DNA of 64,000 bases from Pseudoalteromonas viridis (GCF_017742995.1 NZ_CP072426.1:1-64000); one strand, 5' to 3'. Positions 11,001 through 21,600 are shown, counted from the stretch's first letter. Notes: a model not told the origin generated them from the letters alone. Made by a program: numbers and translations.

Positions 11001-14000
11001 GTCAACGCCTTCACTGCGCTTTAACACCTGAGCAATAAAGTGACGATAAGGGGTTGGGGCGCTCAGGTTGGCGTGACTGGCATCATCGAGGCCAATTTCA
11101 TGCATGATCATTTCAATCGAAATATGATCCAGCAACAGGTGATGCTCTTTTAGCACACCCAGGTAGCGATCCTGAACGGTGTCGTAGGCCAGCTCAAGTT
11201 GTAACAGTGGCGCACTTTGCAGGTCAAGGCGATGAACGCCGTGCTCCACATAGTCCGCCACCTGTTGTGCCACATCGGTTTGTCCTGAGCATGCCAGCCA
11301 GCTGACTGGCAGCTCAGCTTCACGCTGCACCACCTGTAGCGCAGTGCTGCGATTGCGCCAGGCTATCAGGGTACGCAATACATCGTGACGCTGAATAATT
11401 TTATTCAGGCGGCCAACAAAACGCGTAATGTCCTGTTCGGTAGCAAACTCCAGCGTGATGGTGGTGACATAAGGATCTGTGCCTTCACTGGCACAGTGGA
11501 TCACAAAAATATTTTCCTGCAACGGTGCCAGCGGGTAGATGTCCTGAACATTGGCCGCACCACCCGGTACCAGGGTACAGATCTCATCCAGTTCGTGCTG
11601 CGATACCCCGGCCAGCGTGATCATCTCTGGCGTCAGCGCAGTTGTTCCCTCTGGAATGCTAGTTTCAGCCACCTCCAGCGACGCCGCTATCTGCCCGGCA
11701 GCGCCTAATTGCGCAGCCATATCAGCCAGATTACTGGACTCAAAAATGGCCTGCACCGAAGCCGTATATTGACGCTTCTTAAGCTGACTGACGACGTCCA
11801 TAATCATCAAAGAATGGCCGCCCAGTTCGAAGAAGTTTGCCGCCATGCTCACCTTTTGTGCGTCCAGCTGCAGTAATTGTGCACAAATCTCCACTACAGC
11901 CAGCTCCTGCTCGCTCTGCGGGGCAACAAAAGGAATATCGAGCGTCAGGTCTCCTGGCGCAGGCAGGGCCTGGCGGTCAATTTTACCATTGGGCGTCTGT
12001 GGCCACTCATTCAGCACCACAATACAGGCCGGCACCATGTAATCCGGCAACGCCGCCAATAAGTGCGATTTTAATGCTGCGCTCAGTGCCTGTTGCTGTG
12101 ACTCATCCTGAATCTGTTGCGCGGTGACATAGGCGACAAGCCGTTTGCTACCGCTGCTCATATCAGCCATAACTAACGCCGCACCAACCGCCGGATGCTC
12201 CACCAACTGGTGCTCAATTTCTCCCAGCTCTATGCGAAATCCGCGGATCTTAATCTGATGATCCGTACGGCCAACATATTCAATATTGCCATCCGGCAGA
12301 TAACGAACCAGATCACCCGTTTTATATAGCCGCGCCCCGTGTACGCCGGTGTCATCGGCATAGGGGTTGGCCACAAAACGCTCATCGGTCAACTCAGGCT
12401 GGTTTAAATACCCCCGTGCCAGAGAGTCGCCACCTATATACAACTCACCGCAGGTGCCGCGCGGCAGTAATTTCAGCGCCTCATCAAGGATATAAAGCTG
12501 CGTATTAACATTGGGTGTGCCGATGGGCACAGCCCCTGCGGCCCGATAGCCGCCTTCAATGGCATAACCCGACGCGGTAACCGTGGCCTCAGTCGGCCCG
12601 TAAGTATTGATCAGTCGCATACCCGGCTTCAGGGTTGTCACCGAGCGTTTATCCAGTGCCTCACCGCCGACGATCACCAGCCGCAGTGCAAGCTGCTCAA
12701 GCGTAGCGCTGTCCAGTGCCATCTGGTGCCAGAATGCCGTTGGTAAACTGGCGACACTGATCTCCTGATGCTGACAAAACGCAATAAATGCCTCGCGACT
12801 CAGTGACACGTCTTCACTACGCAGCACCAGCGTGGCTCCCTGCGTCAATGTCGCCAGCCATTCTTCGACGAAGATGTCGAAATTCATGGTGGAAAATTGC
12901 AGTACCTTGTCCGCCGCCGTTATTTGATATCTTTGCTCACAGTTTGCAGCAAAGTTCATCAGGTTACCCTGAGTGATCATGACGCCCTTAGGCTGACCGG
13001 TCGACCCGGAGGTATACATGATATAGGCCAGATGCTCCGCGTTCAGGCCGACGTGCTCTGGCGCAGAGTCTGGATATGCGCTGAATGCCTGCGGCTCACA
13101 AATGGTCAGGACGGGAACAGCCAACGCAGCGAGCACCGAAGCCGTGTGCTGCTGGGTCAATACCACAGCCAATCCGGTATCCTGCGCCATAAACAATAAA
13201 CGCTCGCGCGGATAGGCAGGATCCAGCGGCACATAGGCACCACCGGCTTTGAGAATGGCCAGCACCCCCACCACCATTTCTGGTGTGCGTGTTACGCACA
13301 AGCCAACCAGGCTGTCCGGCGCTATCTGATGATGTTCACGCAGATAATGCGCCAGCTGATTGGCCCGCGTTTCCAGCTCGCCATAACTGAGGGTGTCCTG
13401 ACCATGGCGTATTGCCACCTGCTCGGGTGCTGCAGCTGCCTGCGCCGCAATTAACTGATGGACGCAACAGGTTTTGTCATAATCATAGCGCGTGTTGTTC
13501 CAGTGCTGTAACTGCTCCACGCGCTGCGCCTCAGATAACAATTCAATGTCGCCTACAGGTTGGCTGAGTGCGTCGTCAGTCAGCGTCGCCAGTGTACTCA
13601 GCACGGTATTAAAATGCTCAGCAAAGGTGCTTACGCGCGCCTGGCTAAACAAAGCGGTGTCATAGATCCACTCAATCTCACAACCCTGCTCGCTGAGGTT
13701 AACTTCAATTTCCAAGTCAAACTTAGTGATCACGGAATCGACCGCTCGCAACGCTATGTTCAATCCATCCAGCGCCATATCACCATCACGCATGCCATAA
13801 TCCGAATTAGTGGTCAGCATGATCTGAAACAGCGGTGTGTGCGCACCGCTGCGGGGAATGTTGAGTTTTTCTACCAACTGCTCAAAAGGCACATCCTGAT
13901 TGGCCTGCGCGGCCTGATGTATTTGTTTCACATGAGTAAAGTAGCCGTTGAGGTCGCGCTGACGAGTATCAAGACGCAACACCAGTGTATTGGCAAAATA

Positions 14001-15089
14001 GCCGATCAGCGATTCCAGTTCAGGTAAATTACGGTTAGCAACCGGCGTGCCTATCACAATATCGTGCTGATTGCTGTGTCGCGACAACACCAGTGCAAGC
14101 GCACTGTGGATCAGCATAAAAGGCGTCAGTTGCAGTCGTTGTGCCCGAGTCAGTAGCTGTTTTGCGGTGCCTGCGCTCAGCGAGGCCTTCACAGAGGCCC
14201 CCTGTAACCCTTTTTCAGTCGCGCGTTTATAGTCCGGTGTCAGACTATGCAACACCGGCACATCAGCCAGCGCTTTTTGCCAGTACTCCACCTGGCCGGT
14301 CAGTGCCTCTGCGCTCAGGGTGTTGCGCTGCCAGTGTGCATAGTCAGTGTATTGCAACGGTAACTGAGGTAACGCACTGGCGCGGTTGTGTAGCCTGCAC
14401 TGATAACCGTGAATAAACTCCCGGGTCAATACTTCCATCGACCAGCCATCGGAAACCATATGATGCATATTCAACAGCAGCACGCCTTGTGTGTCGGCCC
14501 CTTTGAGTTCGCTCAGCCTGATATAGCTGACGCGCAATAGTAAATCCTGACTCAAGTCAAACGCCCTGGTCGCATCGCGCTCAATATACTGCGCCAGGGT
14601 TTGCTTTGCCGTATCTGGGGTGTTACTCAGATCCACACAGTCAATGGTCAGGGTCAGCTGCTCGCGGATCCGCTGCCGCGGCCCCGCATCACTGTCAAAG
14701 TAACAAGATCTCAAAATTGCATGGCGTGCGATAATCTCATTAAATGCATCTTCTGCGGCGGCAATATTAAAGTCCCCAGTCACATCGAGCACCAGAGGAA
14801 TATTGTACTCAGCCGACGGCCCTCTGAGCTGCTCTAAAAACCACAAGCGTTGCTGAGAAAACGACAGCACAGCCTCACTCAGGTTTTGTCTGGGAATATT
14901 CGATTGTGGTGCCTGAGCTGTCTGTTGCTGGCTTAGCAGCGTGATTAACTGTTCCTTATTATCTTTCAGTGCGCTTCTCAGCTCATCAGTCATACTGCCT
15001 TTTGCTGCTTTAAACTTGAGTTTGCCCTGCTCGACATACAGATGAACGCCCTGTGATATCGCTAACTCGAAAGCCTGATGTACATTCAT
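5091..15089 (-). CDS. NRPS 'F', three modules (Lys-like, Thr, Ser)
   Basis: 3332 residues. Layout: TubC_N docking (1-52), C (HHMVSDGWS near 210), A1 (FDIFVEEW near 738), T (GGHSL near 1088), dual-type C (IYPLAPLQEN near 1186, HHLLLDH near 1316), A2 (FDFSVWE near 1822), T (near 2178), canonical C (HHIASDGWS near 2380), A3 (FDVSVWE near 2915), T (GGQSL near 3270). Codes read by eye are D-I-E-S-I-G-T-V-T-K (Lys-like), D-F-W-N-V-G-M-V-H-K (Thr) and D-V-W-H-F-S-L-I-D-K (Ser). The last two match textbook signatures. The final carrier has GGQSL in place of GGHSL, and the modified serine is kept. The C-terminal tail ends NVERIVF, probably the donor motif for G. It is coupled to E and G by TAATG overlaps, with GGTGAG a few bases before its ATG. 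There is no thioesterase, so the chain must pass on to another protein. Confidence 0.96.
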   Translation of the reverse strand: MNVHQAFELAISQGVHLYVEQGKLKFKAAKGSMTDELRSALKDNKEQLITLLSQQQTAQAPQSNIPRQNLSEAVLSFSQQRLWFLEQLRGPSAEYNIPLVLDVTGDFNIAAAEDAFNEIIARHAILRSCYFDSDAGPRQRIREQLTLTIDCVDLSNTPDTAKQTLAQYIERDATRAFDLSQDLLLRVSYIRLSELKGADTQGVLLLNMHHMVSDGWSMEVLTREFIHGYQCRLHNRASALPQLPLQYTDYAHWQRNTLSAEALTGQVEYWQKALADVPVLHSLTPDYKRATEKGLQGASVKASLSAGTAKQLLTRAQRLQLTPFMLIHSALALVLSRHSNQHDIVIGTPVANRNLPELESLIGYFANTLVLRLDTRQRDLNGYFTHVKQIHQAAQANQDVPFEQLVEKLNIPRSGAHTPLFQIMLTTNSDYGMRDGDMALDGLNIALRAVDSVITKFDLEIEVNLSEQGCEIEWIYDTALFSQARVSTFAEHFNTVLSTLATLTDDALSQPVGDIELLSEAQRVEQLQHWNNTRYDYDKTCCVHQLIAAQAAAAPEQVAIRHGQDTLSYGELETRANQLAHYLREHHQIAPDSLVGLCVTRTPEMVVGVLAILKAGGAYVPLDPAYPRERLLFMAQDTGLAVVLTQQHTASVLAALAVPVLTICEPQAFSAYPDSAPEHVGLNAEHLAYIMYTSGSTGQPKGVMITQGNLMNFAANCEQRYQITAADKVLQFSTMNFDIFVEEWLATLTQGATLVLRSEDVSLSREAFIAFCQHQEISVASLPTAFWHQMALDSATLEQLALRLVIVGGEALDKRSVTTLKPGMRLINTYGPTEATVTASGYAIEGGYRAAGAVPIGTPNVNTQLYILDEALKLLPRGTCGELYIGGDSLARGYLNQPELTDERFVANPYADDTGVHGARLYKTGDLVRYLPDGNIEYVGRTDHQIKIRGFRIELGEIEHQLVEHPAVGAALVMADMSSGSKRLVAYVTAQQIQDESQQQALSAALKSHLLAALPDYMVPACIVVLNEWPQTPNGKIDRQALPAPGDLTLDIPFVAPQSEQELAVVEICAQLLQLDAQKVSMAANFFELGGHSLMIMDVVSQLKKRQYTASVQAIFESSNLADMAAQLGAAGQIAASLEVAETSIPEGTTALTPEMITLAGVSQHELDEICTLVPGGAANVQDIYPLAPLQENIFVIHCASEGTDPYVTTITLEFATEQDITRFVGRLNKIIQRHDVLRTLIAWRNRSTALQVVQREAELPVSWLACSGQTDVAQQVADYVEHGVHRLDLQSAPLLQLELAYDTVQDRYLGVLKEHHLLLDHISIEMIMHEIGLDDASHANLSAPTPYRHFIAQVLKRSEGVDADAFFRAKLGDIETPCLPFGLANVTSDGMLCHERHVELSPQQSQQIRTQMQQRGISPAAFFHLAWAMVISACSQTRDVVFGTVLSGRMSGLQDVEDVMGMMINTLPLRIDLGTYSAVELLAQVHSELRALLPYEQASLTQAQACSGVSSQTPLFSAIFNYRHSRLGEAPTAGAAQATGAKERTNYPFNLCVDDWGQQFSCNIQIDQSVSVDAIADYVMTAITRLLDALLHDSPQPLVQLTVLPEAERHALLSANVDAPVVTDLNSCIQARFERQVARLDAQPALVCQGETISYAELNTRANQLAHYLSEAHQLTPNTLVGLCVGRGVNMIVGILAILKAGGAYVPLDPNYPRERLDFICEDASVALVLSEAGVADVLTLADTPVIDLTALALDAYAADNPVVDSLTPDNLAYVIYTSGSTGKPKGVLQTHRNVGRLFDVTQPDFNFSEDDCWCVFHSFAFDFSVWEIWGALLFGGKLLMPTLEEVKDSQLFVALCQAEQLTILNQTPSAFKQLTEYLVDAQQSLPSLRHIVFGGEGLTPSHLNLWWQHFSEHSASLINMYGITETTVHVTYKEVLPYAPISIGRPLRDQHILLLDDAMNLVPTGCAGEIYVAGAGLALGYLNRETLSAERFVANPFDRARYPWLGERLYRAGDLARYDEQGELHYLGRQDDQVKIRGHRIELGEVENRIAELDMVDSALVLALPLANDDLQLVAYVKGLDSAAGSDWLTALKTALANQLPAYMLPGAVVPITQWPLTANGKVDRRALPAPDSGLGEQAYVAPRNDIEYTLVGIWADLLKLEPGQISVEANFFELGGHSLLLMKLLAGIREQLGCELSVKDIFAATTIAQQAERVAQQTGAVVQPPIVARPREDSAHLPLSFAQQRLWFIDKLNGSSAEYNMPVAFDVDGTLDLDAAQAALNSLVARHEVLRTVYLDQDAEPVQLIRKEAELTLTLHDLSELSEHGKTVRLNQLLSEDALTPFKLDSDLMLRAQYILLNYAEPSRAQRGVLAFNMHHIASDGWSVELMSNEFVALYEAAISGTEAALPPLAIQYGDYALWQREWLNNQQGGAKALETQLNYWRETLSDAPAVHGLQLDKPRPEEKTFSGKGFTSLLPGTLSQGLKGFAEAARVTPFMLVHSALAYVLSRHSNQHDIVIGTPVANRAQPEVAGLIGYFANTLVLRVSTRHHSLGDYLEHVKEAHIGAQSHQDVPFEQLVDALQIQRSTAYSPVFQIMLTTNSEFALADRPEQGLAGLAFTPRLPEACTTKFDIEINIDLDDAGLTVNWLYDAGLFSEQHIAALDQHLQGVLRYLARLTQAQLANPLDTLPLLSEQERYEQLHKWNGTARDYARQRCVHELFEQQVTRAPQATALRFGAQTMSYETLNSKANQLAHYLRSEHGVGADALVGLCVERSFEMVIGIWGILKAGGAYVPLDPELPSARLAYIVEDANAGVVLSTQEVAGRVALGEARVVELDSFDYGAHCDKNIAVSDIGLSANNLAYTIYTSGSTGMPKGVLLEHQALHNRIDWMDKEYGCGPGDKILQKTPYSFDVSVWEFVWPMLKGAELVIARPGGHKDPDYLSDLIVETGITKLHFVPSMLGVMLEHGDLSRCTSIEQVFCSGEALQISHVEQFRAVLPSAQLHNLYGPTEAAIDVSYWDCAQPHGSSVPIGQPIQNIQLYVLDDALNLLPQGACGELHIGGEGLARGYHNRAELTDERFIANPFYDDSDAGSSQRLYKTGDLVRYRSDGIIEYMGRIDHQVKIRGLRIELGEIEYHIGEHDEVDSALVMALEDTQGNQHLVAYVKPHTLGDEASQQALVDSIKSQLSESLVEYMIPASFVLLDEWPQTPNGKIDRKALPAPKHAGLGGEYSAPQTDTEQALVAIWSQVLGLDEGQISTQASFFSVGGQSLLVIKLMKDIESHFDCTLTIKQLFKYTSVAEQAGQIDELLAAKALKAKLEQSDNVERIVF

Positions 15090-18000
15090 TAAATCTCACC
15101 ATCCTCAACTAAATCCTGATCGCAGATACTGTCTGCCGCCTGTGCATTGAGCTGTTGCATTCGCAGCAGGTCGATGTGCTGGGCCAGCTGGGCCAATGAC
15201 TGCGCTGTAAAAATGTCCTGCATGTCTATCTGTTGTAGCTGTAATTCCGGGTCCGATGTAATCGCTCTGACCAGCTTACTGACCAGCAGGGAGTGGCCAC
15301 CCAGCGCAAAGAAATTGGCCGAGGTGCTTATTTCACTCTCCTGCAAGTGTAGTAGTTGCGCCCAGATGGCAACCAGACGTTGCTCGCTGGGTGTTTCAGG
15401 CGCTATGTGTTCCCCTTCAACGGCGGCTAAATCCGGCTCTGGCAACGCCCGTTTGTCTATCTTGCCGTTACTGGTCAGTGGCCATTGAGATACCGGCACA
15501 AACATTCCGGGTACCATATAATCTGGTAGTTTGTCGGCCAGTTCAGTCTTGATCCGCTGGACAGCCGCCTTGTCATCATTAATATTTTCATGGCCAGAGA
15601 CACTATTTTCGGCATGTTTGTTGTTCAACTGCACATACGCCACTAAGTGTTTGGCGCCCGTTGCACTGCTCGCAACAGTCACCACGGCCGCATCGACATC
15701 AGGGCACTCGCTCAGCAAGCCTTCAATTTCACTGATCTCAATCCTGAAACCGCGGATCTTCACCTGCTGGTCGATCCGACCCAGGTATTCCAGCTCGCCA
15801 TCCGGCAGATAGCGAACCAGGTCCCCCGTTTTATACAAGGTTTCGGTTACACATTTATTGTGGCCATCGAAATAAGGGTTGGGGATAAATCGCTCTGCGG
15901 TTTGCTCAGGTAGCTGGTGATAGCCGCGCGCCAGTCCCACACCACTGATGTACAGCTCACCCACCACACCCGGCGAGAGCAAAGCCTGGTTGCTGTCGAG
16001 CACAAAGGCACTGGTGTTTTTCAACGGCTTACCTATGGTGACTTTCTGTCCGGGACGTAACTCTGCCCAGGTGGCGCAGATAGAGATCTCGGTCGGGCCG
16101 TAGGCATTGACCATGCGATACGCACCGCCCCACTGTTCAACCACTTCCTGATCGCAGGCCTCACCGCCTACGGCCAGGGCTTTCAGTGCTAAGTCATCAC
16201 GAAACTCCATCATGGCCAGGAACGCCGGTGGCAAGAGCACATGGGTAATGGCTTCGCTGTGTAACAGCTGGCCGATGCTCTCGGGAGACAGACGCTGAAC
16301 GCTGTCGGCAATCACCAAAGTGGCGCCGCTCAGCAGTGCCATCACATATTCCCAGGTCCCTGCATCAAAGCTCATAGAGGCGAAGTGTAAGACTTTGCTT
16401 TGCTCATCGACTTTCAGATAGTGGCGGTGGTTAAATGCAATATTCACTATCCCTTTGTGTTCAAGCAGCACACCCTTTGGCTTGCCGGTTGAACCCGAGG
16501 TGTAAATGGCATAGGCCAGGTTTGACGACGTCAGCCCCGTTACCAGCTCACTCGGGTTGTGGGTCGGATAATCGACAAAGGTCTGTACTACTTGCTCATT
16601 ACCCAGGCCATCAATGCAGACACTGTGGTAATCGGTTAAGTCCAGCTGCTCAATAATAAAGTGGGTTGAAAGGATAATTTTAACGCCGGAGTTTTCCATC
16701 ATGTAGGTCACACGCTGGCGCGGATAAGCCGGGTCTAACGGCACATAGGCTGCACCGGCTTTGAGGATGGCCAGAGTACCTATGATCATTTCCAGCGAGC
16801 GCTCAACACATAAGCCGATAAAGGTATCCGGCGTCACCTGATATTCACGAGTCAGGAAGTGCGCCAGCTGATTGGCACGCTCATTCAGTTCGCGATAGGT
16901 CAGCTGTTTGTTGCCGAACTTGACGGCAAGCTGATCCGGCGTTTGCAGCGCCTGCTCTTCGAACACCTCATGAATGCACTTATCGACTGGATAATCCGCC
17001 GCATTGTTATTCAGACCGTCGATCAGATAGGATTCGAGCTTATCACCCAAAATAGACAGACGATTCAAAGGTAAGGTGCTACGGGTCTGAGCGCTCATAT
17101 CCGCCAATGCTATCAGGGCATTGTTAAAGTGCTCACTCAGCTGCTCAACAAATTCAGCGTCGAACAGGGCCACATCATAGTTCCAGGTGGTCTCAATCTG
17201 GTTGTCGCTGATATTCAGCGCAATTTCCAGATCAAATTTAATCGCCGGATGACTGCCTTGCAGCGGCGACAGGCTCACGTCGGGCAAAGCCATCAGGGCC
17301 GACTCATCGCTGCCGTCGGTAAACTTGTCATTGGTGGTCAGCATGACTTGCACCAGCGGCGTGTAGGATGAAGTGCGTGGCAAGTTCAGTGCATCAATGA
17401 GCTGCTCGAACGGTACGTCCTGATTGACCTGGGCGTTCATATGCACCTGACGAACATGAGCCAAGTATTCAGCCAAGGTGCTGTGACAAGTATTAAGGCG
17501 TAAAGCCAGGGTGTTGACAAAACAGCCTATGAGCGGGCTCAGGGCCTCATCGGCGCGGTTTGCCACCGGTGTACCAATAACGATATCTGACTGGTTGCTG
17601 TGGCGGCTGAGTATTACCCCCAGCACGGCATGCATAAGCATAAACGGGCTCAGCTGGGCCTGCCTGGCCACCACGCCCAATTGCTGTGCCACGTATGCGG
17701 GCAAAGTGGCCGTAACATGTGCGCCCCGGGTTTGTTTGACTTCCGGGCGATGATGCTGGGTTGGCAGGCTGTGTGTTAATGGCGCATCTTCCAGTGTCTG
17801 CTGCCAGAATGCCAGCTGTTTCTCAAACTCGCCGCCCTGCATTTTGTCTCTTTGCCAGACGGCAAAGTCGGCGTACTGTAGCTCCAGCTCAGGTAACGGG
17901 TTAACCTGCGCAGCTGAATAGGCCCGATACAAGGTCACAAACTCATTGATCAGCACGTCCATCGACCAACCATCAGAAGCAATGTGGTGCAGCGTCAGCA

Positions 18001-18613
18001 ATAGTACACCGCGCTGTTCATGGCCGGTTCCCTCAAGCTTGAGGTACTGTCCGCGGATTGACAGCTGCTGGGTCAGATCAAATGGGCGTTGTGCTTCTTC
18101 AAGCAGGCACTGAGACAACTGCGCCTGCTGCTGCTCACCCTGACTGTCACTGAGGTCGACAAAGCCCAGCGTAAAATCGTGCTCAGGCAAAATGTGCTGG
18201 CGCACTTCATCGTCCTGTTCGCGATAGACAGTGCGCAAAATCTGATGGCGTGCCACGATAGTGCTGAGCACCTTTTCAACCAAAGTCAGCTCCAGCGCAC
18301 CTTCCACATTCAGCGCCACCGGCATGTTGTACTGACTCTGCCCGGATTGCATTTGCTCCAGCAGCCAGAAACGCTGTTGAGTGTAAGAGAGCACACAGCC
18401 ATCCGGATAGTGTCCGGGTTGCGGCCCCTGCGCGTTGCCAGACGTCCCTTCTGCATGCGACAGAAATGCAATGATCTCTGCCTTATTTGCGATGATGTCC
18501 TGCTTGAGTGCGGCGGGAAATTCGGCCACTGTCAGGTCAAAATGTAACGCGCCCTCTTTGGCATACAGATAGACGCCCTGATCTGCTGCCGACTTAACTA
18601 ATTGTGCAATCAT
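15089..18613 (-). CDS. NRPS 'E', single module (aromatic, Trp/Phe-like)
   Basis: 1174 residues, one complete elongation module: TubC_N docking domain (1-52), canonical condensation domain (HHIASDGWS near 215), adenylation domain (FDAGTWE near 750) and carrier (GGHSL near 1105). The pocket reads D-A-W-L-A-G-A-I-C-K. The D-A-W...A-I-C frame is that of Phe/Trp-activating domains. Small residues at the fifth and sixth code positions suggest a roomier pocket, so Trp is possible; this is inference. The C-terminus ends in the acidic tail DLVEDGEI, typical of short donor peptides that pair with TubC-type docking domains. The ATG at 18613 shares one base with the TAA of D, and GGA lies about nine bases upstream. 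Confidence 0.95.
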   Translation of the reverse strand: MIAQLVKSAADQGVYLYAKEGALHFDLTVAEFPAALKQDIIANKAEIIAFLSHAEGTSGNAQGPQPGHYPDGCVLSYTQQRFWLLEQMQSGQSQYNMPVALNVEGALELTLVEKVLSTIVARHQILRTVYREQDDEVRQHILPEHDFTLGFVDLSDSQGEQQQAQLSQCLLEEAQRPFDLTQQLSIRGQYLKLEGTGHEQRGVLLLTLHHIASDGWSMDVLINEFVTLYRAYSAAQVNPLPELELQYADFAVWQRDKMQGGEFEKQLAFWQQTLEDAPLTHSLPTQHHRPEVKQTRGAHVTATLPAYVAQQLGVVARQAQLSPFMLMHAVLGVILSRHSNQSDIVIGTPVANRADEALSPLIGCFVNTLALRLNTCHSTLAEYLAHVRQVHMNAQVNQDVPFEQLIDALNLPRTSSYTPLVQVMLTTNDKFTDGSDESALMALPDVSLSPLQGSHPAIKFDLEIALNISDNQIETTWNYDVALFDAEFVEQLSEHFNNALIALADMSAQTRSTLPLNRLSILGDKLESYLIDGLNNNAADYPVDKCIHEVFEEQALQTPDQLAVKFGNKQLTYRELNERANQLAHFLTREYQVTPDTFIGLCVERSLEMIIGTLAILKAGAAYVPLDPAYPRQRVTYMMENSGVKIILSTHFIIEQLDLTDYHSVCIDGLGNEQVVQTFVDYPTHNPSELVTGLTSSNLAYAIYTSGSTGKPKGVLLEHKGIVNIAFNHRHYLKVDEQSKVLHFASMSFDAGTWEYVMALLSGATLVIADSVQRLSPESIGQLLHSEAITHVLLPPAFLAMMEFRDDLALKALAVGGEACDQEVVEQWGGAYRMVNAYGPTEISICATWAELRPGQKVTIGKPLKNTSAFVLDSNQALLSPGVVGELYISGVGLARGYHQLPEQTAERFIPNPYFDGHNKCVTETLYKTGDLVRYLPDGELEYLGRIDQQVKIRGFRIEISEIEGLLSECPDVDAAVVTVASSATGAKHLVAYVQLNNKHAENSVSGHENINDDKAAVQRIKTELADKLPDYMVPGMFVPVSQWPLTSNGKIDKRALPEPDLAAVEGEHIAPETPSEQRLVAIWAQLLHLQESEISTSANFFALGGHSLLVSKLVRAITSDPELQLQQIDMQDIFTAQSLAQLAQHIDLLRMQQLNAQAADSICDQDLVEDGEI

Positions 18614-21600
18614 TATAGTGTTCCACTCATCATTACCGATTCATTGACTTTTTTGTCTTCGAGATATTTTTGTGCCAGCTTGCTCTCAATTACCTGCGAA
18701 AGGACCGCTAATTCTGCAGCGTCGAAAATTTCCCGTAATGTCAGCTCGATTTCGAACTGGGTTTTAATCGCCCCCGCCAGCTTGATCAGATACAGCGAAT
18801 GACCGCCCAGCTCGAAGAAATTCGCACTGGTACTGATCTGCTCGCTGTTGAGGTCGAGTAGTTCCGCCCAAATTGCCACCAGGGCATGCTCTGTCTCACT
18901 TTGCGGTGCAATGTATTCCTGACCTGCCGACATACCTAGTGGTGCTGGCAGGGCTTTTTTATCTATTTTTCCGTTTGGCGTCAGCGGCCATTCGTCTATC
19001 AGCACAAACTGACCCGGGATCATATGTGCCGGTAAATCGCCTTCCAGTGTGTTTTTCACATCACCCAACCAGGTTTGTTGGCGTGTCTCATCGCTTGTCT
19101 CACACGTGAGACAAGGTTGCAGATACGCCACCAGATAGTGGCCTCCATCACTGTGTTCGCGCGCCATAACCAAAGATGTGACGACATCTGGATGCGCATT
19201 TAGACGATGTTCAATTTCACCCAGCTCAATCCTGAAGCCCCGGATCTTGACCTGATCGTCTATCCGGCCAATAAACTCAATACGACCATCTTCGCGATAA
19301 CGCACCAAATCGCCGGTGCGATACAAACGCTTGCTGCTATTGACTCCCGCCGCTTCGTAGTAGGGGTTGTCGATAAACCGCTCCGCCGTCAGTTCAGGAC
19401 GATTTAAATACCCTCGTGCGACACCGGCACCACCCAGATAGAGCTCACCGACACTGCCTGTCGGTAACAACTCTTGTGCGCTGCCAAGCACATACGCCTG
19501 ACTGTTTGCAATCACCCGGCCAATATCCGGCACCTGACTCAAGGCAGAGGTAAAGCGCGCTGCCGTGGAATAAGTGGTGTCTTCCGACGGACCATAAAGA
19601 TTGCACACGGCTACCCCCGGACAGGCCTCTAAAATCTGATTCACCTGTTGCGCGGTCAGAGGCTCACCCGCGAGGTTAATCACTTTAACCCCTGACGGCA
19701 CCGCCCCGACTTCCAGCAAGGCCTTCATTGCCGACGGCACGGTGTTGATCATGCTGATATCCAGCTGCTGCTCAGCGAGCGCCATGGCATTTTGTACAAT
19801 CACACTCTGATAGCCAAAACACAGCGGCAAGAACAACTCGTAAATCGACAAGTCAAAGTTCAGGGACGTCGAGGCCAGCACTTTATCCAGCTCGACATCG
19901 CTGTAGGCTTGTTTCGCCCACTGCAACATAGCCACGGTATTGCCATGTTCAATCATCACGCCTTTTGGTTTACCGGTCGACCCCGACGTGTAGATCAGAT
20001 AAGCCAGGCTCTGGGCACACACGCCCGTTTCTGCTCGCGTTAAATTGTGTGCAGGATAAGCCGAAATTATGTCGTGATTATGAGATTCTGGTGCGTCCAG
20101 TAAAACGACGTTAGCATATCCCAGCGATACCTTATCTGCAACATTCTGTTGACTTAATACAACATTCAAAGTGGCGTCTTCAATCAGATAGGCCAGGCGT
20201 GATTGCGGGTAGTTAGGGTCCAGCGGCACATAAGCCCCACCGGCTTTGAGAATGCCCCAAATCCCGATCACCATGTCCAGCGAGCGCTCGACACACAAGC
20301 CCACTAACGAATCCGGTCCGATATTGTGCTCTGCCCGCAGATAATGGGCCAGATGGTTGGCTCTGGCGTTCAGCTCACCATAGCTCAGCGTCTGCTCGCC
20401 AAAGCGCAGGGCAATCTGCTCCGGCGTGGCCGCTGCCTGTTGCTCAAACAATTCGTGGATACACAGCTCGCGCGGGTAATCCAGCGCCGTGTCGTTCCAG
20501 CTGTGTAGCTGCTGCTGGCGCTCCGCCTCATCCAGCACGCACAGACTCTGCACCGCGGTGTTGCTCTGGCTGTCCAGTAAGTCCAGCACCTGAGTCAGGG
20601 TCACTTGCAGATACTCGGCAATGCGCGCCGCCGGGGCGCGTTTGTCGACCTGAAGCTCAAAGCCAAAGCCATCGCCGAAGTCATCTACCGAGAGGTTAAA
20701 CGGATAGTTGGTGCGCTCTTCACTGGCAATCACCTTGAATCCGGCCTCCTGCTCTAGTTGCGACTCTTCCACCGCCGAGTGACGGTAGTTCAGCATCGCG
20801 CTGAACAGGGGCAGCTGACCACTTACGCCGCTACAACGCTGCGCCTCGGCCAGGGACACCTGCTCGTACGGCATCAGTGCTCGCAGGTCGTCATTGATTT
20901 GTGCCAGCAGGCTCATTGCATCTTGTTCACTCAGCGACACCCGCAGCGGCAGGGTGTTGATCATCATGCCCATCAGCTGGCTGCTCAGGCCATCGTCGCT
21001 CATGCGACCCGATAAGACGGTGCCGAACACCACCTCGGACTGACCGCTACACACACCCAGCACTTTGGCCCACACCAGATGGAACAACGCTGCCGGGCTG
21101 CTGTGATACTGCCGGGTTAAACGGCGAATGCGCTGCGCCTGCGCGTCATCCAGTGTGACATGCACGGTTTCAATGCCGGAGCCGTCATTGAGTACATCCG
21201 TCAGACCATAAGGCAAAGTGGGTTCGCTGACATCCCCCAGCATCTGCGAGAAGAAGGCTTCGGTATCCAGACTCGCGGTGCGTGCCAAGGTGCGGCCGAC
21301 AAACTCCCGATAGGGCACCGGCTCAGCCAGACTGGCTTGATTGCCGTTCAGCAGCGCCGTTAATTCATGGACCAGAATTTCCAGCGACACGTGATCTGAG
21401 ATCAGGTGATGCTCACACAACAGCGCATAATACTTGCCCCGCGCGGCGTCTTCACACACGCTCAGTTGCAATAGCGGCGCATTTTCCAACTCAATCCACA
21501 ACGGCTGCTCGGCCACATGGGCACTGAACGCGCTCCAGACATTCTCGGCCTCGCTAAAGTCCAGCTCAGTCACCGGTAACTCCACCTCACGCTGTACCAC

